Assembly (NCBI RefSeq): GCF_003148665.1
Contig: NZ_QGGQ01000014.1
Span: forward strand, 47,180 to 111,179
Length of the DNA stretch: 64,000 bases
DNA from: Maribacter polysiphoniae
Lineage (GTDB): Bacteria > Bacteroidota > Bacteroidia > Flavobacteriales > Flavobacteriaceae
Direction: 5' to 3'
The position numbers and the translations under genes were made by a program. Below the pieces are notes generated by a model that searched no databases, had not been told where the DNA came from, and saw nothing but the letters and a program-made list of their open reading frames with translations. Positions 9,876 through 18,891 of this stretch are shown one piece after another (position 1 is the stretch's first letter; each line of letters begins with the position of its first letter).

Positions 9876-10292
9876 TTATTGGTCAGGGTTTAATTCATCA
9901 ACATGCAACATATAGGTACTTATGGTTTTTAATTCCTCGTCGGATATTCCTTTGAGGAAACCATTGATGTTGGCCTGCATAATGGCTACTTGGCTTGCTG
10001 TGGTGTCAACAATGGGTTGGGCATTACCCTTAAGGAAAGCGAAGATGTCACCATTTTTGGATTTGTAAACCTTCATGATTTCCTTGATGGATGGACCTAT
10101 TTTTTTCTTATTGATATCATGGCAGGTAATACAGGTTTTTTCGGAAAACAACCTGTTGCCCAAGAAAATTTGGGAATCCCTACTCAATGCGGCACGTTCA
10201 GGTATCGATTTTTTGGCACCCTCATTTGATTTTTTTTCCTCCTTGCAGCCACTCAAGAAAAGAAAACCGATAAACAATAGAACTAAACGCAT
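9876..10292 (-). CDS. Cytochrome c class I lipoprotein
   Basis: A 138-aa lipoprotein: signal peptide MRLVLLFIGFLFLSGC with the lipobox Cys at residue 16. One haem-binding motif, CITCH, lies at about residues 54-58. It is followed by GPSIKEI and a Met-containing segment (VAIMQANINGF) able to supply the sixth haem ligand. The last helix (DEELKTISTYML) matches the C-terminal helix of class I c-type cytochromes. It probably shuttles electrons in the periplasm. It has no operon partner and the redox partner is unknown. Confidence 0.88.
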   Translation of the reverse strand: MRLVLLFIGFLFLSGCKEEKKSNEGAKKSIPERAALSRDSQIFLGNRLFSEKTCITCHDINKKKIGPSIKEIMKVYKSKNGDIFAFLKGNAQPIVDTTASQVAIMQANINGFLKGISDEELKTISTYMLHVDELNPDQ

Positions 10293-10437
10293 ATCTTAAA
10301 AAATATAAATACCACGAAATGAAGTACAAAGGTAAATTTATATTCCATTTCATGACTATCAAAATAAGGTTTTGCCGACTTAGGGCCACATGGACTGAAA
10401 AATGGTAATAATGGACAAATGTTGATGGAACAGTGAC

Positions 10438-10794
10438 TTATTCCTTTTTGTCAAAAGCTTTAAACTGCCTATAGATCCATACTTTTTCCTTAAGGGAGAA
10501 TTCTTTGTTTTCAAACCAGTCATGGGCCGCTATCTTCTCATTTTCCATTTGGGCCTTTCGTATCGCTTCCAAGGAGACCAAATGCCAGTGCACCCCTTTT
10601 TTGCGGTTAACGGAGTAACCAATATCTTCCGTGATGTACGATTCCTTGGGCTCGTTTATCAATTTCACCCCATTTTTCAAAACGGCCAAGGTCTTGGTAA
10701 GTTCTACGACCTCTGAAAAGGAATACCGTACAAAATCGGTAAATCCGTCTTGTTTGGTGTTGTATAGTTTGTCGCCGATCTTAAGTTTTTCCAT
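10438..10794 (-). CDS. Conserved-looking hypothetical protein (118 aa)
   Basis: I do not recognise a named family. The 118-aa protein has no signal peptide or membrane helix. It starts MEKLKIGDKLYNTKQDGFTD, a beta-rich opening that recalls small barrel folds, and has a charged helical second half ending in KVWIYRQFKAFDKKE. Base composition resembles its neighbours and the ATG is preceded by an A-rich leader, so it is likely a real gene. It is monocistronic, with no contextual hint of function. Confidence 0.6.
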   Translation of the reverse strand: MEKLKIGDKLYNTKQDGFTDFVRYSFSEVVELTKTLAVLKNGVKLINEPKESYITEDIGYSVNRKKGVHWHLVSLEAIRKAQMENEKIAAHDWFENKEFSLKEKVWIYRQFKAFDKKE

Positions 10795-10992
10795 AGGTAT
10801 AAAAAGCCCGTAAAAGTAAGGGGTTTACTGGTATATCAATAAAACAAATACCATGAAATTATCAACGATCGTATGTGTAGTATATAATCTTTAGTGTAAA
10901 GTACTGCTAATGACATAGGTTATGGATGGTAAGAAGCTCCCTTGAATAGCGAAGTCAGGACGAAGGCTATAAATCTTTGTTAAAAAAAAAGA

Positions 10993-11006
10993 ATGAACGT
11001 TCATTT
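10993..11006. promoter_or_regulatory. TetR operator palindrome and promoter element
   Basis: AATGAACGTTCATT is a perfect 14-bp palindrome of the TGAACGTTCA type bound by many TetR/AcrR repressors. A Bacteroidota -7 element TAGCTTTG follows at 11013-11020, 18 bp before the TetR start. The operator therefore covers the spacer of the promoter, as expected for autorepression. Confidence 0.75.
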
Positions 11007-11038
11007 ATTCGTAGCTTTGCCCTGAATTTAAAGAGAAA

Positions 11039-11620
11039 ATGGCTAAACTCCAGAAAAGCATAGACAAGCGTAATGCCCTGATCAAGGCAACGATAACCCT
11101 TGTGAACAACAATGGGTTTCATGCGACACCCATGTCAAAAATCGCAAAAATGGCGAATGTATCGCCGGCCACCATCTATTTGTATTTTGAGAATAAGCAA
11201 GATTTGGTGAACAAGGCGTATATCGAAGTAAAAGCGGCTTTTACCGCATATGCCTTTGCGACCTATACCGAGGATATGCCGGTCAAGGAAGGATTTGAAA
11301 TAATATGGAAACGCATTGCGGATTTTAAATTGAATAAATGTGAGGAAGCTTTGTTCCTCGCCCAATGTGATAATACGCCCATGATCGATGAGTCCAGTAG
11401 GAAGGAAGGGATAAAACACCTACAGCCCCTACTCGATTTATGGCAAAGGGGAAAAGCGGAAGGGATCATTAAACCCATTTCAGATTACCTGCTATATGCC
11501 TATACGATCAATCCGCTATCATTTTTGATGATCAATCAGGAACGTGGGGCCTGTGCCATCGATAACGCCCATATTGAAGACGCCTATCAGGCGGCATGGG
11601 ACAGTATCCAATTAACCTAA
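11039..11620 (+). CDS. TetR/AcrR-family transcriptional regulator
   Basis: A 193-aa regulator. Residues ~10-55 form the TetR helix-turn-helix (ALIKATITLVNNNGFHATPMSKIA...VSPATIYLYFENKQDLVNKAY), a textbook match. The C-terminal half is a divergent all-helical ligand domain. A palindromic operator lies directly upstream. Downstream on the same strand are nitroreductase, CurA-like reductase, iron alcohol dehydrogenase and PfpI-like genes, so it probably represses itself and this detoxification set. The inducer is likely a reactive carbonyl, quinone or nitro compound, by inference from the target enzymes. Confidence 0.9.
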   Translation: MAKLQKSIDKRNALIKATITLVNNNGFHATPMSKIAKMANVSPATIYLYFENKQDLVNKAYIEVKAAFTAYAFATYTEDMPVKEGFEIIWKRIADFKLNKCEEALFLAQCDNTPMIDESSRKEGIKHLQPLLDLWQRGKAEGIIKPISDYLLYAYTINPLSFLMINQERGACAIDNAHIEDAYQAAWDSIQLT

Positions 11621-11667
11621 TAGCAAATACACAGTACCAAGTATAATTAAAACGATAAATATAAAGA

Positions 11668-12300
11668 ATGGAATTATTAGATAAATTGAAATGGAGATAC
11701 GCTGCCAAAGCGATGAACGGTAAAAAAATACCCCAGGAAAAAGTAGACCGCATTCTAGAGGCGGCTCGTTTGGCACCTACCTCCAGTGGTTTGCAGCCCT
11801 TTGAGATTTTTGTGATCACCAATCAAGAAATCAAAGAGAAAATCAAGCCTGTGGCATGGAACCAGTCCGTTATCACCGACTGTTCGCACCTTTTGGTGTT
11901 CGCAGCTTGGGATACCTACACCGAGGAACGTATTAATTATATGTTCGATTTGACCAATGAAATTCGTGGATTCAAAAACGAAGGGTGGGAAAATTACCGT
12001 CAGATGCTATTAAGCTCTTATCCCCAAAAAGATCCGGAAGAAAACTTTAACCATGCTGCAAAACAAGCGTATATCGCTTTTTCCCAAGCTATTGCCGCTG
12101 CCGCTTTTGAAGGTGTCGACGCCACCCCTATTGAAGGGTTTGACCCTGACGCAGTCGATAAAATACTTGGATTAAGGGAAAAAGGACTACGTAGTGCGGT
12201 ATTGTTGCCCTTGGGCTACAGACAAGAAGATCAGGATTGGTTGGTCAACCTGGTTAAGGTGAGAAAGCCTACTGAGGATTTGGTGACTGTCATAGAATAA
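11668..12300 (+). CDS. Nitroreductase-family NAD(P)H-dependent FMN oxidoreductase
   Basis: A 210-aa flavoprotein of the nitroreductase superfamily. The opening RYAAKAMNGKKIPQEKVDRILEAARLAPTSSGLQPFEI contains the phosphate-binding Arg region and the APTSSGLQPF FMN-binding motif. GLREKGLRSAVLLPLGYR near residue 175 is the second FMN-contact segment. These enzymes reduce quinones, nitroaromatics or enones. It lies 47 bp after the TetR gene and 15 bp before the next reductase, and is probably co-transcribed. A second paralogue with the same fold is at 19926-20600. Confidence 0.9.
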   Translation: MELLDKLKWRYAAKAMNGKKIPQEKVDRILEAARLAPTSSGLQPFEIFVITNQEIKEKIKPVAWNQSVITDCSHLLVFAAWDTYTEERINYMFDLTNEIRGFKNEGWENYRQMLLSSYPQKDPEENFNHAAKQAYIAFSQAIAAAAFEGVDATPIEGFDPDAVDKILGLREKGLRSAVLLPLGYRQEDQDWLVNLVKVRKPTEDLVTVIE

Positions 12301-12315
12301 AAGATTAGATTAATT

Positions 12316-13314
12316 ATGGAAAAGACAATTTTACTAAAGAACAGACCTAAAGGTAAACCCTCAATTTCTGATTTTGAATTTGTTACCGAAGATCCTGATT
12401 TAAAAATCAGTGAGGGGGAAATACTGCTGGAAACAACCTATGTTTCCGTGGACCCATATTTAAGGGGCAGAATGAGCGATGCTAAATCGTATGTCCCCCC
12501 CTTTGAGCTTAATAAACCCATACAATCGGGGGTTGTTGCCAAAGTAATCGAATCCAAAAATGAAAACTTTGCGGTAGGCGATTTTGTTTCCGGAATGTTA
12601 TCATGGAAAACCAAACAAAAATCCACAGGGGAAGGACTTTTAAAAGTTGATGCTTCGAAAGCCCCTCTAAGTGCGTATTTAGGGATTTTGGGAATGACGG
12701 GTTTAACGGCTTACCTAGGTTTAAACGAAATTGGCAAACCCGTGGCAGGGGAAACACTTGTTGTTTCCGGGGCGGCCGGTGCCGTGGGTAGTGTCGTGGG
12801 CCAAATAGGGAAAATCCTGGGCCTAACGGTCATTGGAATCGCCGGTACGGATGAGAAAATTGAAATGCTGAAAAGTAAATTCGGTTTTGATGCCGGTATA
12901 AATTACAATACAAGTAAGGATATCAAAGCCGATATCGCGAAAGCGGCACCCCATGGTGTGGACATCTATTTTGATAACGTTGGCGGACCCATATCCGATG
13001 CCGTATTATTCAATATCAACCGATTTGCTAGGATTATTGTTTGCGGGGCCATCTCGGTCTATAACAACACCGAATTACCTAAAAGTATTAGCGTGCAACC
13101 TTTCTTGGTAAAAAACAGCGCTTTAATGCAAGGGTTTATCGTTTCCAATTATGCTGAAAAGTTTCCCGAGGCAATGAAACATTTATCAACTTGGTTGGCT
13201 GAAGGAAAATTGACCTATTCAGAAACTATCGTTACTGGTTTTGATCAAATACCGAATGCTTTTATCGATTTGTTTGATGGGAAAAACAAAGGAAAGATGA
13301 TTGTTAAGATTTAA
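12316..13314 (+). CDS. Zinc-independent NADP-dependent reductase (CurA/LTB4DH-like MDR)
   Basis: A 332-aa medium-chain dehydrogenase/reductase lacking zinc ligands. TYVSVDPYLRGRMSD near residue 45 is diagnostic for the leukotriene B4 dehydrogenase / curcumin reductase CurA group. The Rossmann motif is GAAGAVGSVVGQIGK (~residues 152-166). DIYFDNVGG at ~216 is the conserved nucleotide-side strand. Such enzymes reduce alpha,beta-unsaturated aldehydes and ketones with NADPH. Its position between nitroreductase and aldehyde reductase genes supports enone detoxification. The true substrate is not deducible. Confidence 0.9.
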   Translation: MEKTILLKNRPKGKPSISDFEFVTEDPDLKISEGEILLETTYVSVDPYLRGRMSDAKSYVPPFELNKPIQSGVVAKVIESKNENFAVGDFVSGMLSWKTKQKSTGEGLLKVDASKAPLSAYLGILGMTGLTAYLGLNEIGKPVAGETLVVSGAAGAVGSVVGQIGKILGLTVIGIAGTDEKIEMLKSKFGFDAGINYNTSKDIKADIAKAAPHGVDIYFDNVGGPISDAVLFNINRFARIIVCGAISVYNNTELPKSISVQPFLVKNSALMQGFIVSNYAEKFPEAMKHLSTWLAEGKLTYSETIVTGFDQIPNAFIDLFDGKNKGKMIVKI

Positions 13315-13340
13315 GTTTTAAAACAAAAAAAGAAAAGAAA

Positions 13341-14501
13341 ATGAACAATTTTGAATTTAAAAACCCTACCAAAATTATTTTTGGAAAGGACACTATAAAA
13401 AAACTAACCGAAGAAATTCCTGCAGATGCCAAGGTGTTATTACTCTATGGAGGAGGTAGTATCAAGAAGAATGGAATTTATGACCAGGTTAAAACAGCTT
13501 TGGCCAAAATCGATACCGTTGAGTTCGGAGGAATACCCGCAAATCCTGAATACTCTGTTTTAATGAACGCCCTAAAGGTGATCAAAGATGAAAAAATCAC
13601 CTATCTCCTAGCGGTAGGTGGAGGCTCTGTAATTGATGGTACCAAGTTTCTATCCGCAGCTGCGGTTTATGACGGGGATACCCCATGGGAGATTTTAACC
13701 AAAAATGTAAAAACAGAAAAGGGAATGCCATTTGGTACGGTATTGACATTGCCGGCAACAGGTTCGGAAATGAATTCAGGAGCCGTAATCACGAGGGCTG
13801 AAACCAAAGAGAAATTGGCTATGGGCGGACCAGGATTGTTTCCGGTATTCTCCATTTTGGATCCCCAGGTCATCACTTCCATTCCAGAACGGCAATTGGT
13901 GAATGGCATTACCGATGCGTTTACACACGTGTTGGAACAGTATATGACCTATCCTGTGGGTGCTTTGTTGCAGGATCGTTTTGCCGAAAGCATTTTACAG
14001 ACGTTGATCGAGGTAGCACCTAAGGTTTTGAAAGACCCCACCGATTATAACGCTGCTGCCAATTTTATGTGGAGCTGTACCATGGCCTTAAACGGATTGA
14101 TTCAAAAAGGAGTGCCTTCAGATTGGGCGGTACATGCCATGGGACATGAACTAACCGCTTTGTTCGGTATTGACCATGCCCGTACTTTGGCCGTAATAGC
14201 GCCAAGCCATTACAAATTCAATTTTGAGGACAAAAAAGAGAAATTGGCACAATACGCCGAAAGGGTATGGAACATTAACGAAGGTAGTACCGATGATAAG
14301 GCTTATGCCGCCATTGAGAGGACGGAAGCCTTTTTCAAGGAATTGGGAATTGACACCAAACTTTCTGATTACACCAAGGATTATGAAGGGACTGCCGAAA
14401 AAATCGCGGAACGCTTTACAAAACGTGGTTGGTTGGGCTTAGGGGAACATCAATCCTTAAGTCCGGACAAAGTTGAGAAAATCGTAAAAATGGCTTATTG
14501 A
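13341..14501 (+). CDS. Iron-containing alcohol dehydrogenase, YqhD-like aldehyde reductase
   Basis: A 386-aa group III metal-dependent alcohol dehydrogenase. Visible are the coenzyme motif GGGSVIDGTKF at ~residues 94-104, the substrate-loop TGSEMNSGAVI, and the metal ligands in TDAFTHVLEQY (Asp, His) and HAMGHELTALFGIDHARTLAVI (two His). The length and the TGSEMN form match YqhD and BDH-type NADPH-dependent enzymes, which reduce short-chain aldehydes including those from lipid peroxidation. It fits an operon under the TetR regulator. Confidence 0.9.
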   Translation: MNNFEFKNPTKIIFGKDTIKKLTEEIPADAKVLLLYGGGSIKKNGIYDQVKTALAKIDTVEFGGIPANPEYSVLMNALKVIKDEKITYLLAVGGGSVIDGTKFLSAAAVYDGDTPWEILTKNVKTEKGMPFGTVLTLPATGSEMNSGAVITRAETKEKLAMGGPGLFPVFSILDPQVITSIPERQLVNGITDAFTHVLEQYMTYPVGALLQDRFAESILQTLIEVAPKVLKDPTDYNAAANFMWSCTMALNGLIQKGVPSDWAVHAMGHELTALFGIDHARTLAVIAPSHYKFNFEDKKEKLAQYAERVWNINEGSTDDKAYAAIERTEAFFKELGIDTKLSDYTKDYEGTAEKIAERFTKRGWLGLGEHQSLSPDKVEKIVKMAY

Positions 14502-14559
14502 TAGCACACGATTTACGTGTGGAATTATAGGTGGGAAAAAAATTAAAAAAGAAAAAGAA

Positions 14560-15237
14560 ATGAAAATATTGTTTGTATTGACATCCCATGACAAATTAGG
14601 GGATACAGGAAAAAAAACAGGCTTTTGGGTCGAAGAATTTGCAAGTCCATATTACATTTTATTGGATAAAGGTGCCGATATTACGATTGCTACCCCAAAA
14701 GGGGGTGCAGCACCAATTGACCCAAGTAGCGACGCTCCTGATGCCGCGACTGCTGCTACGGACAGATTCAATAATGACGCTGTGGCAAAGGAAAAAATAG
14801 CAAATACAAAAGTTTTGGCCGATATGGATCCAGATGACTTTGATGCTGTCTTTTATCCTGGCGGACATGGACCATTGTGGGATTTGACCAAAGATGGGAA
14901 TTCCATTGCCTTGATTGAGAAATTCAATAGTCAAGGAAAACCGATTGCCTTTGTATGTCATGCCCCAGCGGTACTTAAAGACGTTAAAAACGCAGATGGT
15001 ACCCGATTGGTAAAAGGTAAAAAAGTAACCGGATTTTCAAATTCTGAAGAATCAGCTGTAGGATTAAGGGAAGTTGTTCCTTTTTTGCTTGAAAATATGC
15101 TTGTGGAAAATGGAGCTTTTTATTCTAATGCAGATGATTGGGCCCCATTTGCCATTCAGGATGGAAACTTGATCACTGGTCAGAATCCTGCTTCGTCCGA
15201 ATTGGTTGCGGAAAAATTATTGGCTTCCTTGAAATAG
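14560..15237 (+). CDS. DJ-1/PfpI-family protein, Hsp31-like
   Basis: A 225-aa member of the DJ-1/PfpI superfamily. The nucleophile elbow is AFVCHAPAVL with Cys at ~residue 130. The preceding YPGGHGPLWDL and the acidic residue in GFWVEEF are typical of the Hsp31-type glyoxalase III / chaperone branch (KTGFWVEEFASPYY). Family members convert methylglyoxal to lactate or act on glycated proteins. It is the last gene of the TetR-led unit and is followed by a strong terminator. A glyoxalase-like role fits the carbonyl-detoxification neighbours. Confidence 0.88.
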   Translation: MKILFVLTSHDKLGDTGKKTGFWVEEFASPYYILLDKGADITIATPKGGAAPIDPSSDAPDAATAATDRFNNDAVAKEKIANTKVLADMDPDDFDAVFYPGGHGPLWDLTKDGNSIALIEKFNSQGKPIAFVCHAPAVLKDVKNADGTRLVKGKKVTGFSNSEESAVGLREVVPFLLENMLVENGAFYSNADDWAPFAIQDGNLITGQNPASSELVAEKLLASLK

Positions 15238-15260
15238 GAAGTGTTGGTTGTTTATTGAGC

Positions 15261-15299
15261 AAAGAGCCTGCAAACTAAAATAAGTTTGCAGGCTCTTTT
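15261..15299 (+). terminator. Rho-independent terminator of the TetR-led operon
   Basis: AAAGAGCCTGCAAACT pairs with AGTTTGCAGGCTCTTT around a 6-base loop and ends in TTTTG, 23 bases after the PfpI stop. It marks the end of the 11039-15237 transcription unit. Confidence 0.9.
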
Positions 15300-15468
15300 G
15301 TATTTAGTTAAATGAGGAGGTCTTTAAGGCGATAAAAGCGAAAAATCCCCATAAAAATGAGGCGTTTTCCCAAAATTTCACCAATCGTTACCATCAATAA
15401 AATGACAATCATTATTTAAAAGGAACGCCTTCTACAATCTGAAAGATCTTCAGGATGATAAGACTTGA

Positions 15469-17022
15469 TTAATCTTCTGGTGGATGACCATGAATTTGTT
15501 CAAAAACGGCATCAAAATTTTCACGAAGATAGGCGTTAAGCTTTTTTTGATAATCCAGTTTTAGCCAACTTATAAAATTATAGGTGCTTTTACTTATGCA
15601 CTTGCCATAAACCTGTATCCTATTATCAATGTCTTCTTTAAGTAATTTTGCCAGCGCAAGGGCATCATATACATCTTCACTGTTTTCTATACAGATATGG
15701 GCATGTTGTTCAATGGATTTTTCCAATACCACTTTAGAGGATTCTCCGGAAAAGGTGGCTTCCTTGTATATAGCATTAATATCCAAGTAAGTATCCTTGG
15801 ATTTTGAAAATTCCTCCCGAATGTCTTCGGCCAGCTCATGTTTAAAGGTACTTTCAATAGCTTCATCGTCCTTAATACGGTCTATGTAGAAATTCGGGGA
15901 TTTAAAAATGGCCTCCCAGTCTAGATCCGCTCCCCAAGGGCCAAAACGATAGATGTTATTCCCAAGATCTATAACGGTAAATTTAGATTTGTTGTTCAAC
16001 ACCCTTGAACCCCTACCGATCATTTGGTAGTACAAGGTCAAGGACTTTGTGGCCCTGTTTAGGATAATGGTGTCTATAGTGGGTTCATCAAAACCAGTCG
16101 TCAGAATACTTACCGATGTTAGTATGGCGTCCGGAGTTTCATGAAACCACTTTAAAATATGTTTTCGTTGTTTTTTGGTAGCGGTATTGTCCAGATGCAT
16201 AATGGGCAACCCCGCATTGTTAAAGGTATGGTATACCTGAATTGAGGTTTCTATACCATTGTTGAATATCAATGTTTTTTTTCCCTTGGAATGTTTCGTA
16301 TAGGCTTCCAGTAATTTATTTAACATGGACGGACTCGTATAAAGGTCCGAAGAAGATTTAACCGTATAATCCCCATTGGAACCTACCTCCAAAGAAGTCA
16401 GCCCCATATCGTATTGGTAGGTTTCGGCCCTGGCCAGAAAGTCGTTTTCAATTAAATTTTCTATGGATTCGCCAGGAATCAACTCATCATAGTTGCGGTT
16501 CATGGGCAACTCCTTATTGGAACTTAAGGGTGTAGCGGTAACCCCAAGAATAAAGGAGTTTTCGAAAAACTTGAACAGTTTTGTAAAGGAATTGTAATGG
16601 GCCTCATCTATAATGACCAAACCAACGTCCGAGATATCCAATATACCGTCGTTAAGCCTATTGTTCAGTGTTTCTACCATGGCCACATAGCAACTGTAGC
16701 GTTCATGATCATCTAAATTGGCTTTGCTATCGACTACTTTATTGACCACTCCAAAACTGGTGAGCATTTTAGAAGTCTGGTTACACAGCTCTACGCGGTG
16801 TGTCATGACCAAGACCTTTTTCGAGTGGTTTTTAAGGTATTGCCGGACCATTTCAGAAAAAATTACGGTCTTTCCACCACCAGTAGGTAATTGATATAGC
16901 AGGTGGTAGTCATCTCTTTCATTATCGAACTTTTCAAATATCTGATGAATGGCACCTTGTTGATAGCTGTAAAGTTCTTTGTCCGTCTTCTTTTCCTGTA
17001 GTTCAAATAGGGTCTCTGGCAT
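15469..17022 (-). CDS. Superfamily 2 DEAH-box helicase
   Basis: A 517-aa cytoplasmic SF2 helicase. The Q-like opening YSYQQGAIHQIFEKF is followed by Walker A LPTGGGKTVIFSEM (~residues 45-58), MTHRVELC (motif Ia), IIDEAHYN (DEAH, motif II), GVTATPLS (motif III), and the C-terminal motifs LTTGFDEPTIDTIIL (V) and QMIGRGSR (VI). The last ~130 residues are family-specific. The organisation resembles RadD/SSL2-type dsDNA helicases found as stand-alone genes in Bacteroidota. It has no operon partner; a role in DNA repair or recombination is only a guess. Confidence 0.88.
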   Translation of the reverse strand: MPETLFELQEKKTDKELYSYQQGAIHQIFEKFDNERDDYHLLYQLPTGGGKTVIFSEMVRQYLKNHSKKVLVMTHRVELCNQTSKMLTSFGVVNKVVDSKANLDDHERYSCYVAMVETLNNRLNDGILDISDVGLVIIDEAHYNSFTKLFKFFENSFILGVTATPLSSNKELPMNRNYDELIPGESIENLIENDFLARAETYQYDMGLTSLEVGSNGDYTVKSSSDLYTSPSMLNKLLEAYTKHSKGKKTLIFNNGIETSIQVYHTFNNAGLPIMHLDNTATKKQRKHILKWFHETPDAILTSVSILTTGFDEPTIDTIILNRATKSLTLYYQMIGRGSRVLNNKSKFTVIDLGNNIYRFGPWGADLDWEAIFKSPNFYIDRIKDDEAIESTFKHELAEDIREEFSKSKDTYLDINAIYKEATFSGESSKVVLEKSIEQHAHICIENSEDVYDALALAKLLKEDIDNRIQVYGKCISKSTYNFISWLKLDYQKKLNAYLRENFDAVFEQIHGHPPED

Positions 17023-17284
17023 GATATCATTTTTTTGGAGCCTGCAAAGGTAATACCTTCAATAAGTTATTACTAATGTATTCAAAGGCTTTCCGAAATA
17101 ATTCCCCCCGATTTTGATAAATGCTATCCATTGCGGGGTGTTTTTAGTAGCGATCTCAGGAAGTTACTTACAAAAATATGCGTTTTCCCGATAGTTGGTC
17201 AATTGCACCCAATGATACTCAGGCAAAGCAATACTGGAAATCCTCAATGCAATTTCGGAAGTTAGCCCTGCTAAATACTAGGCT

Positions 17285-18391
17285 TTATCGAAAAGAAACG
17301 CCTTCTGCTAAAGGTTTAAACCTGAATATATAAAATGGTTGGGTCGCAATGCTTGTACCCTTATTAAAAGCGGCACCTCTGTTCACCTGTGCTGCGGATA
17401 CATACATAAATCCATCTGCATGGTTGTAACTTACACCATCGGGCCATACCAAATTATCGTCCTTTATCATCGTATGAACACTTCGGTCTTTAGCCAGAAC
17501 CACAGCAACACTCTTGGTTTCCAAAGCCGTCAAATAGAGATTGCCCTCTTTATCTATAGACATTCCGCCATTGTTGGGTTTTTCGGAATAGGTTTCAATT
17601 TTGTGGTCCAACTCGTCCGCTGTTAGGGTTTCGTTCACGAGGTCCATGGTTTTAACCCTGTAGATCTTGGTGCCGTTTAAGGGACCGTAATAAATCCATT
17701 CAAAATTAGCATCGGCAGTAATTCCGTCATTACCGATCAACAAATCTTTTCCATTTACTGCCAAATGCTTTCCGTTAATCACCGTTGGTGTATTTTCGGG
17801 TAAGGTAGTACGTGTGCCTTCGAGAACACGACGTGTCTTTCCTGTTTTCATATCTACAATAATAAAGGCCGCTTTGCTCCCATCGCCCCCGTTACCGATA
17901 CCTTCATCGGCAATGATAAAATACCCGTGTTTGGTATCCACCACCATATCGTTGGGCTGTGATATTGCTGGCACTACCGATTTTGGCAAGTAGTAGATAC
18001 GTTCCAAGGTATTGCTATGGGTGTTCCAACCCACAATTTTTGGCGTTACATGGTCACGTTGGGCCATATCGAGCATCCAGATAATCCCGTTTTCATCATT
18101 ACGGATACCCAAAACATTGCTCAAATAATTATCATCCGTGCCTCTTGGGGTGTTCCATTCCAAATTGGGGAAGGGTGTGGTCGTATTTGCTTCTTTATCT
18201 AACTTGACCACTCGAATTTCCGGACCAAAAAATGGATGATGACTGTATACCAAATCCCCCTCGTTGGTAAAGGCAATATTCCCAACAGCTTGATTTACGG
18301 TTGCAAAAACTTCCGACTTGGCCAATGGTTTTTGGGCATTTATAGTCATGGCCGATAGAATTATACTTAGTGTGATTATTTGCTTTTTCAT
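17285..18391 (-). CDS. MRJP/yellow-family secreted beta-propeller (SMP-30-like)
   Basis: A 368-aa exported protein with a signal peptide (MKKQIITLSIILSAMTINAQ). The body fits the major royal jelly / yellow family: AFTNEGDLVYSHHPFF, NGIIWMLD, PNDMVVDTKHGYFIIADEG and GGMSIDKEGNLYLTALE are blade motifs of a six-bladed propeller. Bacterial homologues are annotated as L-dopachrome tautomerase-related or gluconolactonase-like proteins without proven activity. The start is one base after the stop of the cupin gene, so they form an operon. Possible function is oxidation or isomerisation of a small lactone or quinone. Confidence 0.82.
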   Translation of the reverse strand: MKKQIITLSIILSAMTINAQKPLAKSEVFATVNQAVGNIAFTNEGDLVYSHHPFFGPEIRVVKLDKEANTTTPFPNLEWNTPRGTDDNYLSNVLGIRNDENGIIWMLDMAQRDHVTPKIVGWNTHSNTLERIYYLPKSVVPAISQPNDMVVDTKHGYFIIADEGIGNGGDGSKAAFIIVDMKTGKTRRVLEGTRTTLPENTPTVINGKHLAVNGKDLLIGNDGITADANFEWIYYGPLNGTKIYRVKTMDLVNETLTADELDHKIETYSEKPNNGGMSIDKEGNLYLTALETKSVAVVLAKDRSVHTMIKDDNLVWPDGVSYNHADGFMYVSAAQVNRGAAFNKGTSIATQPFYIFRFKPLAEGVSFR

Positions 18392-18392
18392 G

Positions 18393-18860
18393 TTATTCGC
18401 TCTTCTTTAAATAATCAGGAAGTTCATTGGACAGCCAATCTTCACGAACCGGAACATGAACATCTAAGTCCATCGTTTTCTCCAAGGCCCAAAATTCGTG
18501 CGGTACGTTTTCAGGGAATACAATGACTTCTCCCCCGGAAACAACAACATAGGTTTCCTTACCGTCAATAATCGTTTTGATCTTGACCTTGCCTGACAGG
18601 ATATAGGTAATCTGCTCATTGGGATGTTGGTGCCAAGGAATATGCGCCCCTTTTTCCAAATCGAAAATGGTCATTTGCCCTTTCTGTCCGTGAAACCATT
18701 TACGCTGAATGCCTTCGCCAATAGTTTCCGATGCCATTTCATCAAAATTGAAATGCTGCACTTTGGAAGTGGCTACAGCGTCTATTGTTGTTACTTGTGC
18801 ATTAGCCGTAGTACTAGCATATATTGCTGCTATAACCAATATTTTAAGTGTAGTTTTCAT
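18393..18860 (-). CDS. Periplasmic cupin-domain protein
   Basis: A 155-aa protein with a signal peptide (MKTTLKILVIAAIYASTTANAQ). The cupin motif 1 is HIPWHQHPNEQITYILSGKVKI (~residues 78-99) with two His and a Glu for metal binding. Motif 2 is GGEVIVFPENVPHEFWAL with a third His. Small exported cupins of this type act as dioxygenases, isomerases or binding proteins. It is immediately upstream of the MRJP-like propeller gene (1-bp gap) and downstream of a zinc-type reductase, suggesting a shared small-molecule substrate. Confidence 0.85.
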   Translation of the reverse strand: MKTTLKILVIAAIYASTTANAQVTTIDAVATSKVQHFNFDEMASETIGEGIQRKWFHGQKGQMTIFDLEKGAHIPWHQHPNEQITYILSGKVKIKTIIDGKETYVVVSGGEVIVFPENVPHEFWALEKTMDLDVHVPVREDWLSNELPDYLKKSE

Positions 18861-18891
18861 TTTCTATTTTAATTATGTTGACTCATGGCGT

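Noticed and set aside
17108..17284. Forward frame (from about 17178) running into the end of the MRJP-like gene
   Set aside because: No recognisable features; it overlaps the 3' end of a well-supported gene.
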